A DNA stretch of 64,000 nt from Vigna angularis (GCF_016808095.1 NC_068979.1:28725960-28789959), one strand, 5' to 3'. Counted from the stretch's first letter, positions 46,670 through 60,654 are shown. Notes: generated by a model not told the origin, from the letters alone. Program-made: numbers and translations.

Positions 46670-47880
46670 CTGCTGATGAGTGCATATTTATGCCCACATT
46701 TATGCTTTAAAATTCAAATTTTTGATGGGATAATTGTGCTTAAATGGTTTATTTTAAGTGAATTTGTGATGATTGGAATTGTTGGGTTTGGGTAATAAAG
46801 AGACGTAAAAAGTGAGTTTTAGCGCATAAATTATTCTTGGATGTTCTAATGTTTATTTGTGCAGCTAAGAATATAAGTTTTATTGGTCCAAATGGCAATT
46901 CAAGGCCCAAAATCAAATTTTATTTGGAAAATTCAGAAGGGGCTAAAGTGTAAATAGAGGAAAATTCAGGGTACTTGTGCAATTTTGGAAAGTCAAAAAA
47001 TCTAAAAGATAAAATTCAATTGTTGAATTTAATTTGGGAATATCAGCAAAAAATATCTTCCAAATAATTTTATCATTATCTAAATCTTTTAGTTATTTGG
47101 AAGATATAGGATATAAGATAATTGAGTTAATATCTATCAAATATTCTTTAAAATTGATTTAATCTAATGAATATTTGAAAGATATAATATATCAACAGAA
47201 AATATCTTATCAACAAACTATTCAGAGTCCAAGCCCAATCAAGCCTATATAAAGAGACCCAAGGGAGGCAGAAAAAGGGGACTTCACTTCATTCATTCTC
47301 TCATACTCCTCTCACTTTTCTTTCATCTTGTATTAAACTTCATTCATGGAGAGCTAAGCATCTAGGGCTATTGTAATTCCATTATGGATTCTGAGGTTAG
47401 ATTGAGTTAATGCAATTATTTATTTTGATTATTGATTTAAGTTGTTCTATCTCTATGTCGTTCATCTCTCTATCAAATTAAAAGCAAAGATTTTTGCATC
47501 ATAATGTGTTTGAATCTACATGCATATTGATTATATGAGTTCTAGGGTTTCTAGGTTTAATTGAAAATCTACTTTGATTTAATTTAGGAACTTTCATATG
47601 ATTAAATGGTTTTTACTATCAATTGAGAATGTACTTTGATTGATTAGTAATAATTTCAACTATAATCAATTGAGAATTTACTTTGATTGATTAACTTTTA
47701 ATTTGGTTAGGAGATTTACAAATAGACATGATTAAACACAACAGAATTTGATTGAGAATGTACTTTGGTTGAATTTTTTGTGAATAATCTAGAAAGGTTT
47801 TGCATTTGATTGAAAATTTACTTTAATTAATTTGATTGAGAATTTACTTTATTTAAAGAGAATAGATTGTTTAACAGCTC
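46670..47880 (+). mobile_element. Probable LTR or non-autonomous retroelement fragment
   Basis: Starts TGATGAGTGCATATTTATGCC. It has a CTATATAAAGAGACCC box at 47247, followed by a C/T-rich leader (TTCATTCTCTCATACTCC), a promoter-like order seen in plant LTRs. 47555-47850 is a loose repeat of ATTGAGAATTTACTTTGATTG, about eight copies. The 3' edge is unclear. Confidence 0.45.
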
Positions 47881-49038
47881 GAATTTGGAAGTTTAACAAA
47901 TAACAATTAACGAAATATCGTTTAAAGAAGTATATCGTTGGAATAGTGTGCACATCAAAACATTTTATTAAACGTTTGCAAGACATACGATGACATGTCA
48001 CGTGTAAAAGATTAAACATTTGTCAAAAGCGCGTCTAGAGAAAAAAGTCGTAAATGATTTATATATATCGTATCAATTGTATCTACTTTAAAAAAACTCA
48101 GACTTGCACTTGTTGAGACAAGATTATCTAGAAAGAAACTGGATCGTCTAGAGCATCTTTGGTCTTGAAGTTTAATAAACAACATTAAATGAAATAATCT
48201 TGACCAATCGAATGTCTAAGAAAAAGGAAAGAACATAGACATATCACGCAAAGAATAAAAGAATAAAATCTCATTCTAGAAGGGGTCATAAGAGAGAGAG
48301 TTTGAACACTAGAAAACAAACAACATAGAATCATCTAAGCATTCATCAAATGAACCATGTATATGCCCGCTCAACTAGAAAAAGGACTCAAAGAGAAAAA
48401 AGTTTAAAGATTAGAAGCATCTAAGCGCCAATCCAAATTAGAGGAAAAATCAAAAGTTATATCTAAGGCCACACGAGGAGTTTAAATATTAAATAGCGAA
48501 AGAGGTTGTACTTTCTTTCAGACACCACTTCTTAAGAGGAGAACATTCTATGAATGTCTTTGTCTCCAACCTCCACTTCTGATATATTTCAAAGAAAGCA
48601 GTGTATGTGTATAGTAGGTTATTTGCATATAATAGAGTAGATTGCATGCAACCAATATGTCTTATCTCTTATCACTTTTGTTGTTTTTAAATGTTAAACA
48701 TTTAATGACATTTAATGCTTGTTTAGAACAACAAAGTGTTTTTTACAATTTCTACTGTTAAGGTAGTGTTTATCAATTAAGCTTTTTTTCTTCTAAGATA
48801 CCAAGCGTTGAGTTGGATCTTCATATTGGAGAAATTAAGGGTTTTAGCTCATGGTATTGTCTAGGCTAATGTAAATGCTTTTTGGAATATTTCCATTTAG
48901 AACTTTAGCGTTTAACATGTTTCTTCTTTATATTAGTCATGTCTAAGAGTTAAAACAATAACTCATTAAACACACAATAAGCACACAGCAAAAACGCAAT
49001 GCACTCATAACCTACAGCGTCCTTAAGAGAACAAAACT
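47881..49038. other. Unassigned, partly retroelement interior
   Basis: No supported gene. The last 100 bp or so before 49039 (minus strand, downstream of the primer site) should be the leader of the Ty3-type element whose LTR is at 49055; the rest of that interior is gone. Confidence 0.5.
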
Positions 49039-49050
49039 GCTCTGATACCA
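49039..49050 (-). promoter_or_regulatory. Primer-binding site (initiator tRNA-Met type)
   Basis: Minus strand TGGTATCAGAGC, 4 nt after the LTR end at 49055. This sets the LTR family's orientation. Confidence 0.88.
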
Positions 49051-49054
49051 ATAA

Positions 49055-51651
49055 TGTAACATCCCAAAATTATACATTCATCAACTATATACTTAGAATA
49101 ATCACATATATTAATATGGCAAAACAGTTTTAAAGCAAAGGGAACGAAAATTCGAAAGTGGCCGAACAGCCTTTCATGTACATAATTCAACGAGCTTTCA
49201 CAAAACAAATGAGGACGAACGGTTTACAAAAATTACCGAACGTCCAAATATTTACATAATCAAAAAGAGCGCTCGCTCACAGCCGCTCGCTCTCCTAACT
49301 ACACTAACTAAAATAACCGAACACCTTTACTGTTCGGCCTTCACCTCAACTTCTACTAAGTTATCTTCAGCAATAATTTCCTCTTCAAGTGTTTGGTCCA
49401 AAGACGCATCTCCCTCTGCTCACATCCACACGGATGATCATTGCATTTGACAAGACGAATATACATAAACAGACAACACAATGGAAATGCAAGGGTAAGC
49501 TTATTGAATTTAATTCAAGTCAAACATATATTTCATAACATATACATTCAATTCATACATTAATTCCATCCAAATCCTGATACTAGACCGACCGTCCGGA
49601 CTGTATGAATCCTGTGTAGCTAAGGCGTCCGTGCACCCAGGTGGGTAACTGGAATGCTCATCAGTAGCCACCTGAGGTTAGTCTGTTCTGTCCAAGTTAC
49701 AGTTATGGACTAGACCTCCTGTCATTCCCACGCATGACATACTCCTCTCTACTTGAGAACGAGCACTCACGGAATATCAGGATGAACCACCATCTAAGCT
49801 TACCACGTTCATACTTACAAATCTCAATTTCCAACCAAGAGTCGTTCCTCCCTGGAACGCTCGTTCAAATTCCACAATCACAATTTCAGTTCTCATAGTG
49901 TTCGCACATCTTAATTCATCCTCTTAAATACATTTTCATTCTATGTTTCTCTTGCATAAAAAGACGAACATTCACTCCCCTTCATAACGAGGACGAACGT
50001 CAAGAGTGAGATCAAGAAAGACTCCTTTGAATCAGTTAAATGAACTGATTCTAGTACGATCCAAATAATACTTAGAAAAATCTAAGTTAAGTGACACTAG
50101 AGCAAATCAAATGGATAGATACAATCACCAGTTGTTTAGATAATTAAACTGAACAAGATTTAATTCAGGAGACAGACCGCCAGTCAATGACCGAGCGCGA
50201 AAATAGACATTTAATGAAATTTTTGAACGAACGTCACAGAAGTCTTGGACGAACGTTACTACATTTATTGGACGAACGCTATTTAGATTTATGGACGAAC
50301 GTTATTTCAATTCAGGACGAACGCTATTACCGTTCGTTGATAATTAAAGAAGGAACGAACGTTCGGTATATAACCGAGCGTTCTTTTTCCACATACACAT
50401 TTGGACGAGCGTTCGGTATAAGATCGAGCGCTCCTTAGGACGTACGCTTTTGAGTCTAAACTTATTTGCTGATTCAAAATCATTGAAGTTTGGGATTTAT
50501 ATATGATGAGATACTTAAAGTTCATGCTTTAACAATTTGACTAAGTGTACAAAGGTAGATTTTTCAAGCTTCTCAATTCCTCACACCACACTTATGAGGT
50601 CTACGTTTGGCCGAACGCTCAAACGTAAATTATGTATAAGAGGGCGTTCGTCCTCAAATGGAATCCTTTCCAAATGAAAGGGTTCAGCTATTTCATAAAT
50701 GACACTGATAATACCGAACGGTCAAAGACCGTTTCGATAACGAGCGTTCTTTAACACAGAATTTCATATTCAGATTCATCTTACAAAAATTACATTTTTC
50801 AGTATAAACTTTCATACATTTAATTGCTCATATCATAGCACAAAATCCATACTTCTTCATACATCATCTCATCATACAACTCATTTTTCAATTTAATCAA
50901 ACCATAGAACATTTCATCACTTTCACACATCATTTCAGAATCATATTCATATACTCAAAAGTCCAATATCATAAATCATATTTTCAAGCATCACATAACG
51001 CGCATGCAGTACAGAAATCACATGAATTAAATCTAATAAGCTTCCCTTACTCGGATTGTGCGTTCGTTCTTCAAAAGGAAAACCAGATCCCAGTACACTC
51101 TTCTATCCTTAACGTTCAACCCAAAACTCCTTAAACTAAAATTACAGAAAACCAATATTGGTTCAGAGAAGGTGCATGCAATTCAGAATGAGGCTTGCAT
51201 GATGATAATGAAGAGCAGTTAAGGACGTGAAACTTACCCGTTTCAGAATCCAAAACTGTTCGGTTTGATGGAAAGCTCAGGACGTCTGGATCTCTTCTAC
51301 GGTCTCTGAAATTTGATCGGAGAAGAAGAACGTGAGTTATCGTAGAGAGAAGATGGAGGTTCTAGAGAGAAGGCAGAGAATCTGGAAATCAAAAGTTTGA
51401 GGAAGAAGTTGAAGCGTGCAGAAGAATGGGAAGAGTTTTCCAGAAAAATTAATTTCTCTCCCCACGTAGGACGAACGTCCATTCGCCTACTGCCACTTGG
51501 ATTCCACTCACGTTTTCGAATGTTCCAAAACGACACTTGGCAGTTTGCATGCAGTGTGAGTGTGAGTGCGTTTTAATGGAGGTGCACGTGTGGCGAGGTG
51601 CATTTATGGAAGCAGAGTGATGATTCAGCACAGAATTAATGAGACGTGACA
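49055..51651 (-). mobile_element. 5' LTR of a Ty3-type element (same family as the solo LTR)
   Basis: Minus strand from TGTCACGTCTC (51651) to GGGATGTTACA (49055), about 2.6 kb. Colinear with the solo LTR at 18944-27840 without its insertion. Contains GACGAACG motifs (50190-50450). The interior after the primer site is truncated, and no 5-bp duplication can be checked. Confidence 0.85.
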
Positions 51652-51888
51652 CCTAGCTCAGTTGTTCCCTTCAAGTACCTTAATATTCTTTTGGCTGCAC
51701 ACCAGTGAGATTCAGTGGGGTTAGACATAAATCTGCTGATCAAGCTTACTCCATACATTAAATCTGGCCGAGTTGCAGTCAAATACATAAGACTGCCAAC
51801 TACTTGTTTGAACAAAGTTGCATCAACCTTGGAACCTGCATGAAATTTTGACAATCTTGTTCCTGGAACAATTGGATTCTTAATTACA
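51652..51888 (-). pseudogene. Ty1/copia reverse transcriptase C-terminal fragment
   Basis: Minus-strand frame NPIVPGTRL, KVDATLFKQVVGSLMYLTAT, RPDLMYGVSLISRFM, AAKRILRYLKGT is the conserved end of copia RT leading to RNase H. It is cut on the 51652 side exactly where the LTR begins and fades beyond 51888. Confidence 0.88.
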
Positions 51889-54800
51889 GAAAAATAATTA
51901 GTTTAATTATAAAAGAATAATTTCAACGAAAAAAATATCTATTCTGTCATTTTTTTTATCTGAATTACATTATAATAACACTAATTTATTAAGGGAGTAG
52001 TTGCTAACCCTAATTAATTATCATTATCGAGATGATACTATATAATGTTGACATCATTTAACTAACTGAGTTCTACAATATATTTTAAGGATTTCGATAT
52101 GAAAAAATTGGATTCTACTTTTGAAAATAGCATGACTTTTATTGAAATTTTCCTAAAATGAGATATTATTTATAATATTCATTTAAATAGTATTGCTTAT
52201 TTTTCATGATCAGAATTTGGTGATTTGTTTTTATAAATAGTACGTTTTTAATACTATTTATTGCTCATTATGAGAATTTTATTAGAAACCAAACTCTCAC
52301 ATTCATTTATCATTATAAAAAAATTGCTCAGAAATTAATTTTTCACAGACCGACTTTTTTATATTTTTTAAATTAAAATTATGAAAACTTTATAGTTTTT
52401 AATTATGATTTTTTATAAATATTTATAAAGTATTAAATAATTAATATATCTTTTGTTATTAATAAATTTATAAATTTACTTACCACAGGTATTATTTATT
52501 TATGTTTTTTAAATGAATTTATGAATTTTATCATTTTGATAAATTTTAAATTTCAACTATTAAGTTGAAAGCTTATCATGAACAATTCAAGATACTCACT
52601 CAAAATCGAAACATATACATAGATTTAAGTAGAACTTGCATGATATAAATGTCGGTGCTATAAGGGATAAAAATAGAACCAATAGATATTTTGATATCGT
52701 TTTGCACAGTAATCATATTAACAAAGTAAAAATAAAGAGAATAAAATACACACAAAAATTTATATTTGTTCACCCTAAACATTAAGGTTATATTTAGTCT
52801 CTTAAACAACCTTATTTTAAGAAATTTTACTAAATAAATCCATTAACTAGCACGAATATCAATCTCTATAGGTTAAAATGAGTATCAACATTTTCAGGTT
52901 ACAACAAATACAAACATATCCACGTTATAGGTATAAAACTCTATAGGTATCTTCTCATTCTCTTCCTGAGATAAAAAAAAAACTCTTAATTGAAATAAAA
53001 AATAACAAAATCTCAAAACAAGATAGTATGATAAAGCTCATAGGGTATACTTCACAATGTAAAGAATTTTACAATGGTTATCACACAATCTAATCTCACT
53101 CGACAAAGTTGGATTTGTCTCTAAGCTCTCAAAGTATTTTTCTCTTTGATTTCTTCTCGAAGGATTTGATAATCATGTTTCTTGGTATTTGCCATGAGCT
53201 TGTAATGTATTACGTGTGGTGTGTTAATTGAGATTATCATGTGCCTTGGCCAATTCTGACTAGATTGCTTTAGCTGAAACTTTGTGGCCAACTCTGATGA
53301 CATCCTCTTAAGACTTTTGCAACTTCAATAACATGACGACCATCGCATTTGAGCATTTTCCGAGTTTCCTTCTGTTATTTTATCTTGCTTTTTGTATACA
53401 TTATAAGCTTCTCTCTTCAAAAAAAATACATCAATCTCACGGTGGTCATCAAATGTTCTTATAAAGGCGAAATACCCTCTATAAGAGACTTCTCAACATT
53501 ATTCAATCTTCAAGCCGAGATGTTCCCACTTCGTTTCCAGTTAGCATGAGATGTGCACCAGATTTTGACATTTTGACATTCAAGTCAGGTATGTGCACCA
53601 AATGATAATAGGTATTGTAATGAATGCGTGGTATTTACCTCATGAATAATGTTATTTATAATGGATTTGTGGGCTTTTACTTGGTTGAACCTTGGTTTGT
53701 TTAGGTGATTACCTTTCTTAAATTTTTTAAGGTTTCATCAATCTTACTTGTGCCTAAATCTTCTTGTGAATTATGTTTGATCTTTATTAGCCTTGGCCAA
53801 GGTGTCTAATACCTATTAGTCTTGATTGAGATGGTGTAACATTATTGTTGGAGATGTTCTTGATCATATATAGTACAATTCACTTTGTATATGTTTTATA
53901 CAAGTATGAACTCTATTCTTCAAGTTTAAAATAGAAAAGTCAATTGCATTATGAGTGTTTGAGATTGGTAGAGTAGTCTCTTTACTTTGGTATAATCTCA
54001 ATTACTAATTTTGTTATCATTTATTTCCATTGACTTCAAAGTCACTTAGGACATGCTTAGAAGCGAAAGGTCGAAAGCATTGCAGATAAATGTGAAAACA
54101 TTTAATAAAGTACACACCGTCAACTTGATATATCATTCTTATTGAGTTTAAGATGTTAAGAGATGAAATTCTTCCTTATGGTTATAAATTTCCATTATTA
54201 GATGCAATTGGTTTTCCTATTTTTAAACTAAAACAATCTCATGCTTTAATGACATGCAAAGAGGACCCTGTACCAATCTCAGACACATTTAAAGTAAAGT
54301 CTTAGATAGTATTAAAATATAAATAGTAATAAGTTCCTCTATATTAATTAGGAGGAGTTTTGAAGTTATCAAAACCTTAATTATTAAGAGTTTTCATTAG
54401 GAATTTATATAGTTAAACAAATTTCATTTTCTAAGATTTTTCATTTTATAGAAATTTTCATTACATAATACTATTATTTCAATCGATTATAATTTTTTTA
54501 ATTTGATATTGTATATATTATTGGCAGATTTTGTTTTGATCCAGAGAATAAAGATTTCTGCCGTGACTGTATTTATTCAACCAACTTCTATTAGATAAAA
54601 CCTGTTTACAAACATGATGAAAAACTGCTCTAAAAATTAAAAAAGAAAGTAGAAGAACACAAAAAAGAAACCTCTGTAGAAAGAGAAAAAGTTACAAGAA
54701 ATAAAATAAGAAGATTGAGGATCTCACTTAAAATATAGTTAAATCATACGTATAAGATAATAAAATATAAATATTTTATTTTATATTGTTAAATAATGTG

Positions 54801-55684
54801 ATTTATCTAAGGATCCCATCCCACAGCATAGTATTGCTAATGGAGTAGACCATACTAAGTAAGATATTACAATATGTTTCTTTCCTAGTTATGATATAAA
54901 GATTAGGTTTAATTATTTTTCAATGGATTAATTTTGATTTTAGTTTTAAAAAATAAAAAATACATAATTTTAATTCCTAAATATTAAATTTGGGATTAGA
55001 AATCGTTTTATTTTAAATCTAAAAGATTAAAGTTTAAAAGTTAAATTCTAGAAGTCTAATACAATAAAACTCATTTTAGTCTCACAAACTTAATATTTAA
55101 GCAGCAAAATCACGTTTTGATTTTCAATTTTGAAAGTTAAAATTTTGAGAAATTATTTCAACCTTTTTGGCATTAATACATAATTAAACCTAAAAGTTAA
55201 AAAATAAGATTAATTCAAATATATATTTTAATTTCATTAAATGAAAACAATATTTTCTTTTATGTGACTATCGTATTGGTTAACCTAGAAAGCGACACTG
55301 TCTCATTGGTAACTACTTTAATTTGATGAGCACAAGAAAATGATAACCAAAACTTTGATTATTTGTTTATTAATTTTGAGAAGAAATTATTGCATTATTA
55401 TATATAGTTTGATAATGAAGTGTTTGACTTGTGTAAGTGCATAATGGAATGATATTTTGTACCTCTTTCGTATAAGTTATTTTTATAAAAACATTTGCCT
55501 GTACGTAACCCATAATATTCACCAAACGTAGTTCTTGTTTGTTTTTTTCTCTTCTTAGTTGGCTGGTTGCGTTGGCACTTGTGTAACAAAGTCAATAGTC
55601 TCATTCATATCCCTTTCTAATAATAATATATATTTCTATCTTTCATGTTTTCTAATAATATATATATTTCTATCTTTTATATTA
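51889..55684. other. A/T-rich DNA, no gene recognised
   Basis: Long stretch without a convincing open frame, RNA gene or known repeat. Confidence 0.55.
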
Positions 55685-55835
55685 GGCTTAATACCTCTTT
55701 TTGTCTCTCTTTATAAGGAAAATGTTCAAGTTCGTCCTATCTTTTTTAAAAAGTTTAATGTGGTCCCAAGTTGTGAAAAAAGTGTCCAATTAAATCTTTT
55801 TTTATCACGGCGTTAAATATTTAACGATATAGTTG
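55685..55835. mobile_element. MULE-like terminal repeat, left-facing end
   Basis: GGCTTAATACCTCTTTTTGTC to TCACGGCGTTAAATATTTAACG, the same architecture as the other GGCTTAAT or GGTTTAAT ends in this window. No paired end is certain. Confidence 0.55.
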
Positions 55836-55888
55836 ACATCGTGGAGTGATCTGAGCAAACCAAGTTTGTATGGATCAAATTATCATGG

Positions 55889-56244
55889 TTAAGTTAAAAT
55901 AGAGTAACTCAATTTGATTTAGTTTTTATAAGGTAAAAATTTGTAACCAATTTGATCTATTATAAGTTGTTGAGTTAATGAATTGATTCGTATAAAGATG
56001 TTATGTTTTTTTTTGTTGTTTTTTTTTTATGTATTTATAGTAGCATAGCATGAAAGTAAATTGATTCTTATTCATATTTTATAATAATACAATTAAAGTA
56101 CTTATTAATTTCACCAAAATTATTAAAAATATTAATCTACACATCTTGACGAACATATAATTAAAATTTTAAATTATTCAAACATTATTAAAGAACAATA
56201 TGTATTTAAAAGATTAAGTTATCAACTTTCATAATTAAAATTAA
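55889..56244. repeat. 356-bp direct duplication, copy A
   Basis: Near-identical to 57584-57938, from AAGTTAAAATAGAGTAAC to CATAATTAAAATTAA. Only homopolymer lengths differ by eye. Confidence 0.95.
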
Positions 56245-56392
56245 TAAATAATTATAATAAAAAACTTTTGAAAAATTGATAAAAGATTAATAAAGAGTTG
56301 TTGTTGATAGATTGAGTAAATCTACTTTCAACATGACTCAAATAAGTCAGAATTTAATTAAATTTGTTTAACTTTCAACACAACACAAAGTG

Positions 56393-56545
<153 letters not shown>

Positions 56546-56778
56546 GTGTTAGAGTTCAGTAAAATTTCTCTTAATTAACCTTTAGACTGCATGGAGTTTA
56601 GTACACGAGTTAAAATATTGTGAAACTAATTATCATTTTTATTTTTAATTTACGATTTGAGTGTAAACTTCTCATGTGAGTTGAGTGATTTTATCCTTTG
56701 ATAAATTTAATTTAATGACATTTATTTTTGTTAGATTTATAGTTTATTTATTAAAATTATAATCATAATTTTGATACA

Positions 56779-57436
56779 TGTAACATCCCAAATACAGTAA
56801 TTACCATGAATCAGGATTAATTACAATTAACAGTAAAATAATCAGTCTTTAATATAACAGCACTTAAGGGTTCGAAGCCGAACGGCGTCATTACAAAATA
56901 ACGAGCGTATCAAAGTAATAGGAAATAAAGCGGAACGAACGGTTTTACAAAATGATTAACCGAACGTCCAAAACGAGCTAGCATTTACAGCATAACATCT
57001 ACGAGTACTCTAAGGCTCTGCTTTTACTTCTACGTCGACCAGATTTGCATCTTCCAAATTTTCTTCTTCCAGCATTTCTTCAAGAGATGCACCACCATCT
57101 GCTCACATCCACACGGATGATCATTGCAAGACAAGACGAACGTACATGGACAAGGGACAACATAATGGAAAATGCAAAGGTAAGCTTATAATATTCACTT
57201 TATACAATTAACACGTACTTTTACATTTCAATTCACACATACAACATGAAACTTATCAAAACAAATAATAATCATAGAAATACGCATATAAGACAGACCG
57301 TCCGGACTGTATGAACCATGTAGTTACAAGCATCCTTGCACCCGAGTAGTGTACTAGCCGGGATATACCTAATCAGCTACCACTCGAGGTTAATCCCTCG
57401 CCCATATCTAAGCGATGAACGAAGAACCTCCTGTCA
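56779..57436 (-). mobile_element. 3' part of a Ty3-type LTR, minus strand
   Basis: TGTAACATCCC edge at 56779. Follows the LTR at 60655-63285 up to CCTCCTGTCA, where it is cut by the MULE-like end at 57437. Confidence 0.8.
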
Positions 57437-57585
57437 ATTTTTTTAACGCCGTTTGGCCAAATTAACGGAAAGGATCGATTTGTTGCAATTTTCATAAAAT
57501 TGGGACCCAATTGAGATTTTCAGAAAGAAAGGGACGAAATTGAGATTCCATGCGAAAATAGGGACTTAGTGAATGATTAAACCTT
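57437..57585. mobile_element. MULE-like terminal repeat, end facing right
   Basis: Reverse complement begins AAGGTTTAATC and ends AACGGCGTTAAAAAAATTGA, matching the end at 57938-58090. Its outer edge touches duplication copy A'. Confidence 0.65.
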
Positions 57586-57938
57586 AAGTTAAAATAGAGT
57601 AACTCAATTTGATTTAGTTTTTATAAGGTAAAAATTTGTAACCAATTTGATCTATTATAAGTTGTTGAGTTAATGAATTGATTCGTATAAAGATGTTATG
57701 TTTTTTTTTTGTTGTTTTTTTTATGTATTTATAGTAGCATAGCATGAAAGTAAATTGATTCTTATTCATATTTTATAATAATACAATTAAAGTACTTATT
57801 AATTTCACCAAAATTATTAAAAATATTAATCTACACATCTTGACGAACATATAATTAAAATTTTAAATTATTCAAACATTATTAAAGAACAATATGTATT
57901 TAAAAGATTAAGTTATCAACTTTCATAATTAAAATTAA
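57584..57938. repeat. Direct duplication, copy A', between two MULE-like ends
   Basis: Second copy of 55889-56244. The flanking termini (57437-57585 and 57938-58090) both have their outer AAGGTTTAATC edges against this block. Confidence 0.95.
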
Positions 57939-58090
57939 GGTTTAATCCTTTACTACATCCCTATTTATGTACGATTTTCTCAATTGGGTCCTCGTTTTTT
58001 AAAGTGTATCAAAATGGTCCTTAATTTTGAAAATTGATATCAATTGAGTCCTTTCCGTTAAGTTGGCTGGACGGCGTTAAAAAAATTGAT
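57938..58090. mobile_element. MULE-like terminal repeat, end facing left
   Basis: AAGGTTTAATCCTTTACTAC to GGACGGCGTTAAAAAAATTGA. It leads directly into a GACGAACGCTCG array at 58108. Confidence 0.65.
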
Positions 58091-58099
58091 GAGTGGATG

Positions 58100-59648
58100 C
58101 TGAGATGACGAACGAACGCTCGTCCACCAGCGAACGAACGCTCGTCCACCACGGTCTATGGACGAACGTTCACTGTTGAACGGTTTGGACGAACGCTCGC
58201 TGCTGAGCAGTCTGGACGAACGCTCGCTGCTGAGCAGTCTGGACGAACGCTCACTGCGGAACAATTCGGACGAACGCTCGTGGTCTGAACGAACGCTGAC
58301 GAACACGGATGAACACTCCTGGACGAACGCGGATGAACATTCCTGGACGAACGCGGACGAACACTCGCGGACGAACACTCCTGGACGAACGCGAACGAAC
58401 ACTCGCGGACGAACACTCCTGGACGAACGCTCGCTCACAAGTTGAAGTGAAGGACGAACGCTCACAAGTTGAAGGGCGAACGCTCGCTCACAGAAACTTA
58501 AGACCGAACGCTTGGTCGATCAAATTGGACGAACGTCCAATTTGGCTCGGACGAACGCGCTCCGCAGCATCTCGCGCTCGGGCGCGACATGCTGGGCGCG
58601 GCATTTCCAGAGGCTGGGGCGCCTGGGCGCGACAGGGGCGCCCGGGCGAGAATTCTGCAGAATGCAGAATTCTGCAGATTTGAGGCCAGAACCTCGTTTT
58701 ACCATTTTCAACCCTTTTTATTAACTTCTAACACCCTAAATTCATGTTTTATACTAGATTGAACTTATCTAATTGATTATAAACGTTCCATATTCAATTC
58801 TTAAGGGATTCATACTCAAATTCAACCATAAAACACCAATTTTCACAACTTAGATACCCAAAATCCAATTCTACCACTTTACACCTATTTTGATCAATTT
58901 GATGGTTCTAACAAGTCATAATACAGTGGGTGAAACTGTTCCCAAGGCTCAATAACACTCTAGACCCCAAATGCTCAAAATCACTACCTCACTTCCTCTC
59001 CAAATGACTAAAAAGCTATGAAATTCCAATTTCCTTCAAGTCCAAAACATACAAGATTTCATACATGAATCAACACATCAATTTCAGTCCAACCATACAT
59101 ACAACCACAATTTTCCAGCATCCTACTCATGCAACCACTATCAACATCCAGAAAATCCAACTCCCCTTACCTCTTGAAGACCTCCTAGCAAATCTTGAAT
59201 GCAGTGAAATTCCAAACGTTCTCTGCCTCACCACTGGATGCAGCAAGCTTCCTCTTCTCCTTCTCCCGTACGTGCAGTAAGTTTTCTCCTTCCTCCAGAT
59301 GCAGAATCCAAAACTCCCTTCAATCCCTGGTTCTCTCTTTAAGAAGAAAGGAATTGGTGTACTCCACTGCTGGTGCCAGCTCAGCCGTCCCCTTCTCCAT
59401 CCTCAGTGCTCAATCCCACTATGAAGGTAAGTGATGATGGTGCTTGGAGCACTTCTTGGTGGCTGGAACACTCCAAGGTGGGGAGACCCACCACCATCCA
59501 CTGCTGCCCACTTGAAGCTCCACTAGCCGCCCACTAAGCTTCTTCTCCCACTACCAAAATGCAGCCCCCTTTTGAAACCCTTCCCCACCACTTCAAGATG
59601 CAGTCGTTCCTCCCCTTTCCAGCTAAGGACGGACGCTCGGTCCTTACA
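58100..59648 (-). mobile_element. Motif array plus family-Y LTR, minus strand
   Basis: 58108-58480 is an array of GGACGAACGCTC variants. 58560-58655 carries GCGCTCGGGCGCGAC and GGGCGCCCGGGCGAG motifs. From about 58660 the sequence parallels the LTR at 36410-36869 and ends (minus-strand start) TGTAAGGACC at 59648. Which part of the array belongs to the LTR and which to the MULE end at 57938 is unclear. Confidence 0.55.
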
Positions 59649-59753
59649 TCTATACAATGAATAATATGATTTAGAAAAAAAGAAAAATAATAAATGTTTT
59701 AATAATGGTTAAATATTTTTTCGTGTATAATTTTTGTTTAATAATAATTAAAA

Positions 59754-60466
59754 GGCTTAATTACCTACTTAGTCCCCATGTTCGGAGGTAATTTGCTGTT
59801 TAGTACCCGGTTTTAAAAATGTAGGCATTTGATACCTATGTTTTGAAATTTGTATCAATTGAATCCTACCCACTTAACGCCGTTATAAATCTAACGTTTT
59901 TCTGACATGTGATTTGTGGACGAGCAGTTATGGACGAGCGTTCGCTTCGTTGGACGAGCGTCCTCTTCTGCCTGACTGGGCGTACGCTTCGCTGGACGAG
60001 CGTCCTCTTCTGCCTGACTGGGCGTTCGCTTCGCTGGACGAGCGTCCTCTTCTGCCTGACTGGGCGTTCGCTTCGCTGGACGAGCGTCCTCTTCTGCCTG
60101 ACTGGGCGTTCGCTTCGCTGGACGAGCGTCCTCTTCTGCCTGACTGGGCGTTCGCTTCGCTGGACGAGCGTCCACTGAACATACTTGCGTCCACAGGGCG
60201 AGCGTTATCAATTGCTCGTCCAGCGAAGCGAACGCCTAGTCAGGCAGAAGAGGACGCTCGTCCAACGAAGCGAACGCTCGTCCATAACCGCTCGTCCACA
60301 AATCACATACACAGTCAGAAAAACGTTAGATTTATAACGGCGTTAAGTGGGTAGGATTCAATTGATACAAATTTCAAAACATAGGTATCAAATGCCTACA
60401 TTTTTAAAACCGGGTACTAAACAGCAAATTACCTCCGAACATGGGGACTAAGTAGGTAATTAAGCC
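59754..60466. mobile_element. 713-bp foldback MULE-type element, copy 2, with 9-bp duplication
   Basis: Same length as copy 1 but in opposite internal orientation and near-identical. Flanked by the perfect 9-bp duplication TAATTAAAA (59745-59753 and 60467-60475), the length typical of Mutator-type transposases. 153-bp inverted repeats, 42-bp core units. Non-coding, so it depends on a transposase elsewhere. Confidence 0.92.
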
Positions 60467-60654
60467 TAATTAAAAATTGTGTTTCATCTACAAATCAAAT
60501 TAAATACTTACTTCTTTTAATTTTATAAAATTTATGTAAAATATTCTTCTTCCAAAATAATAAGTGGAGATTATATTATAATTTACTATAAATCTTCTTT
60601 TCTTAAGTGATAAACATTTAAATATCATTTGAAAATGATACTTTTATGACTTTA

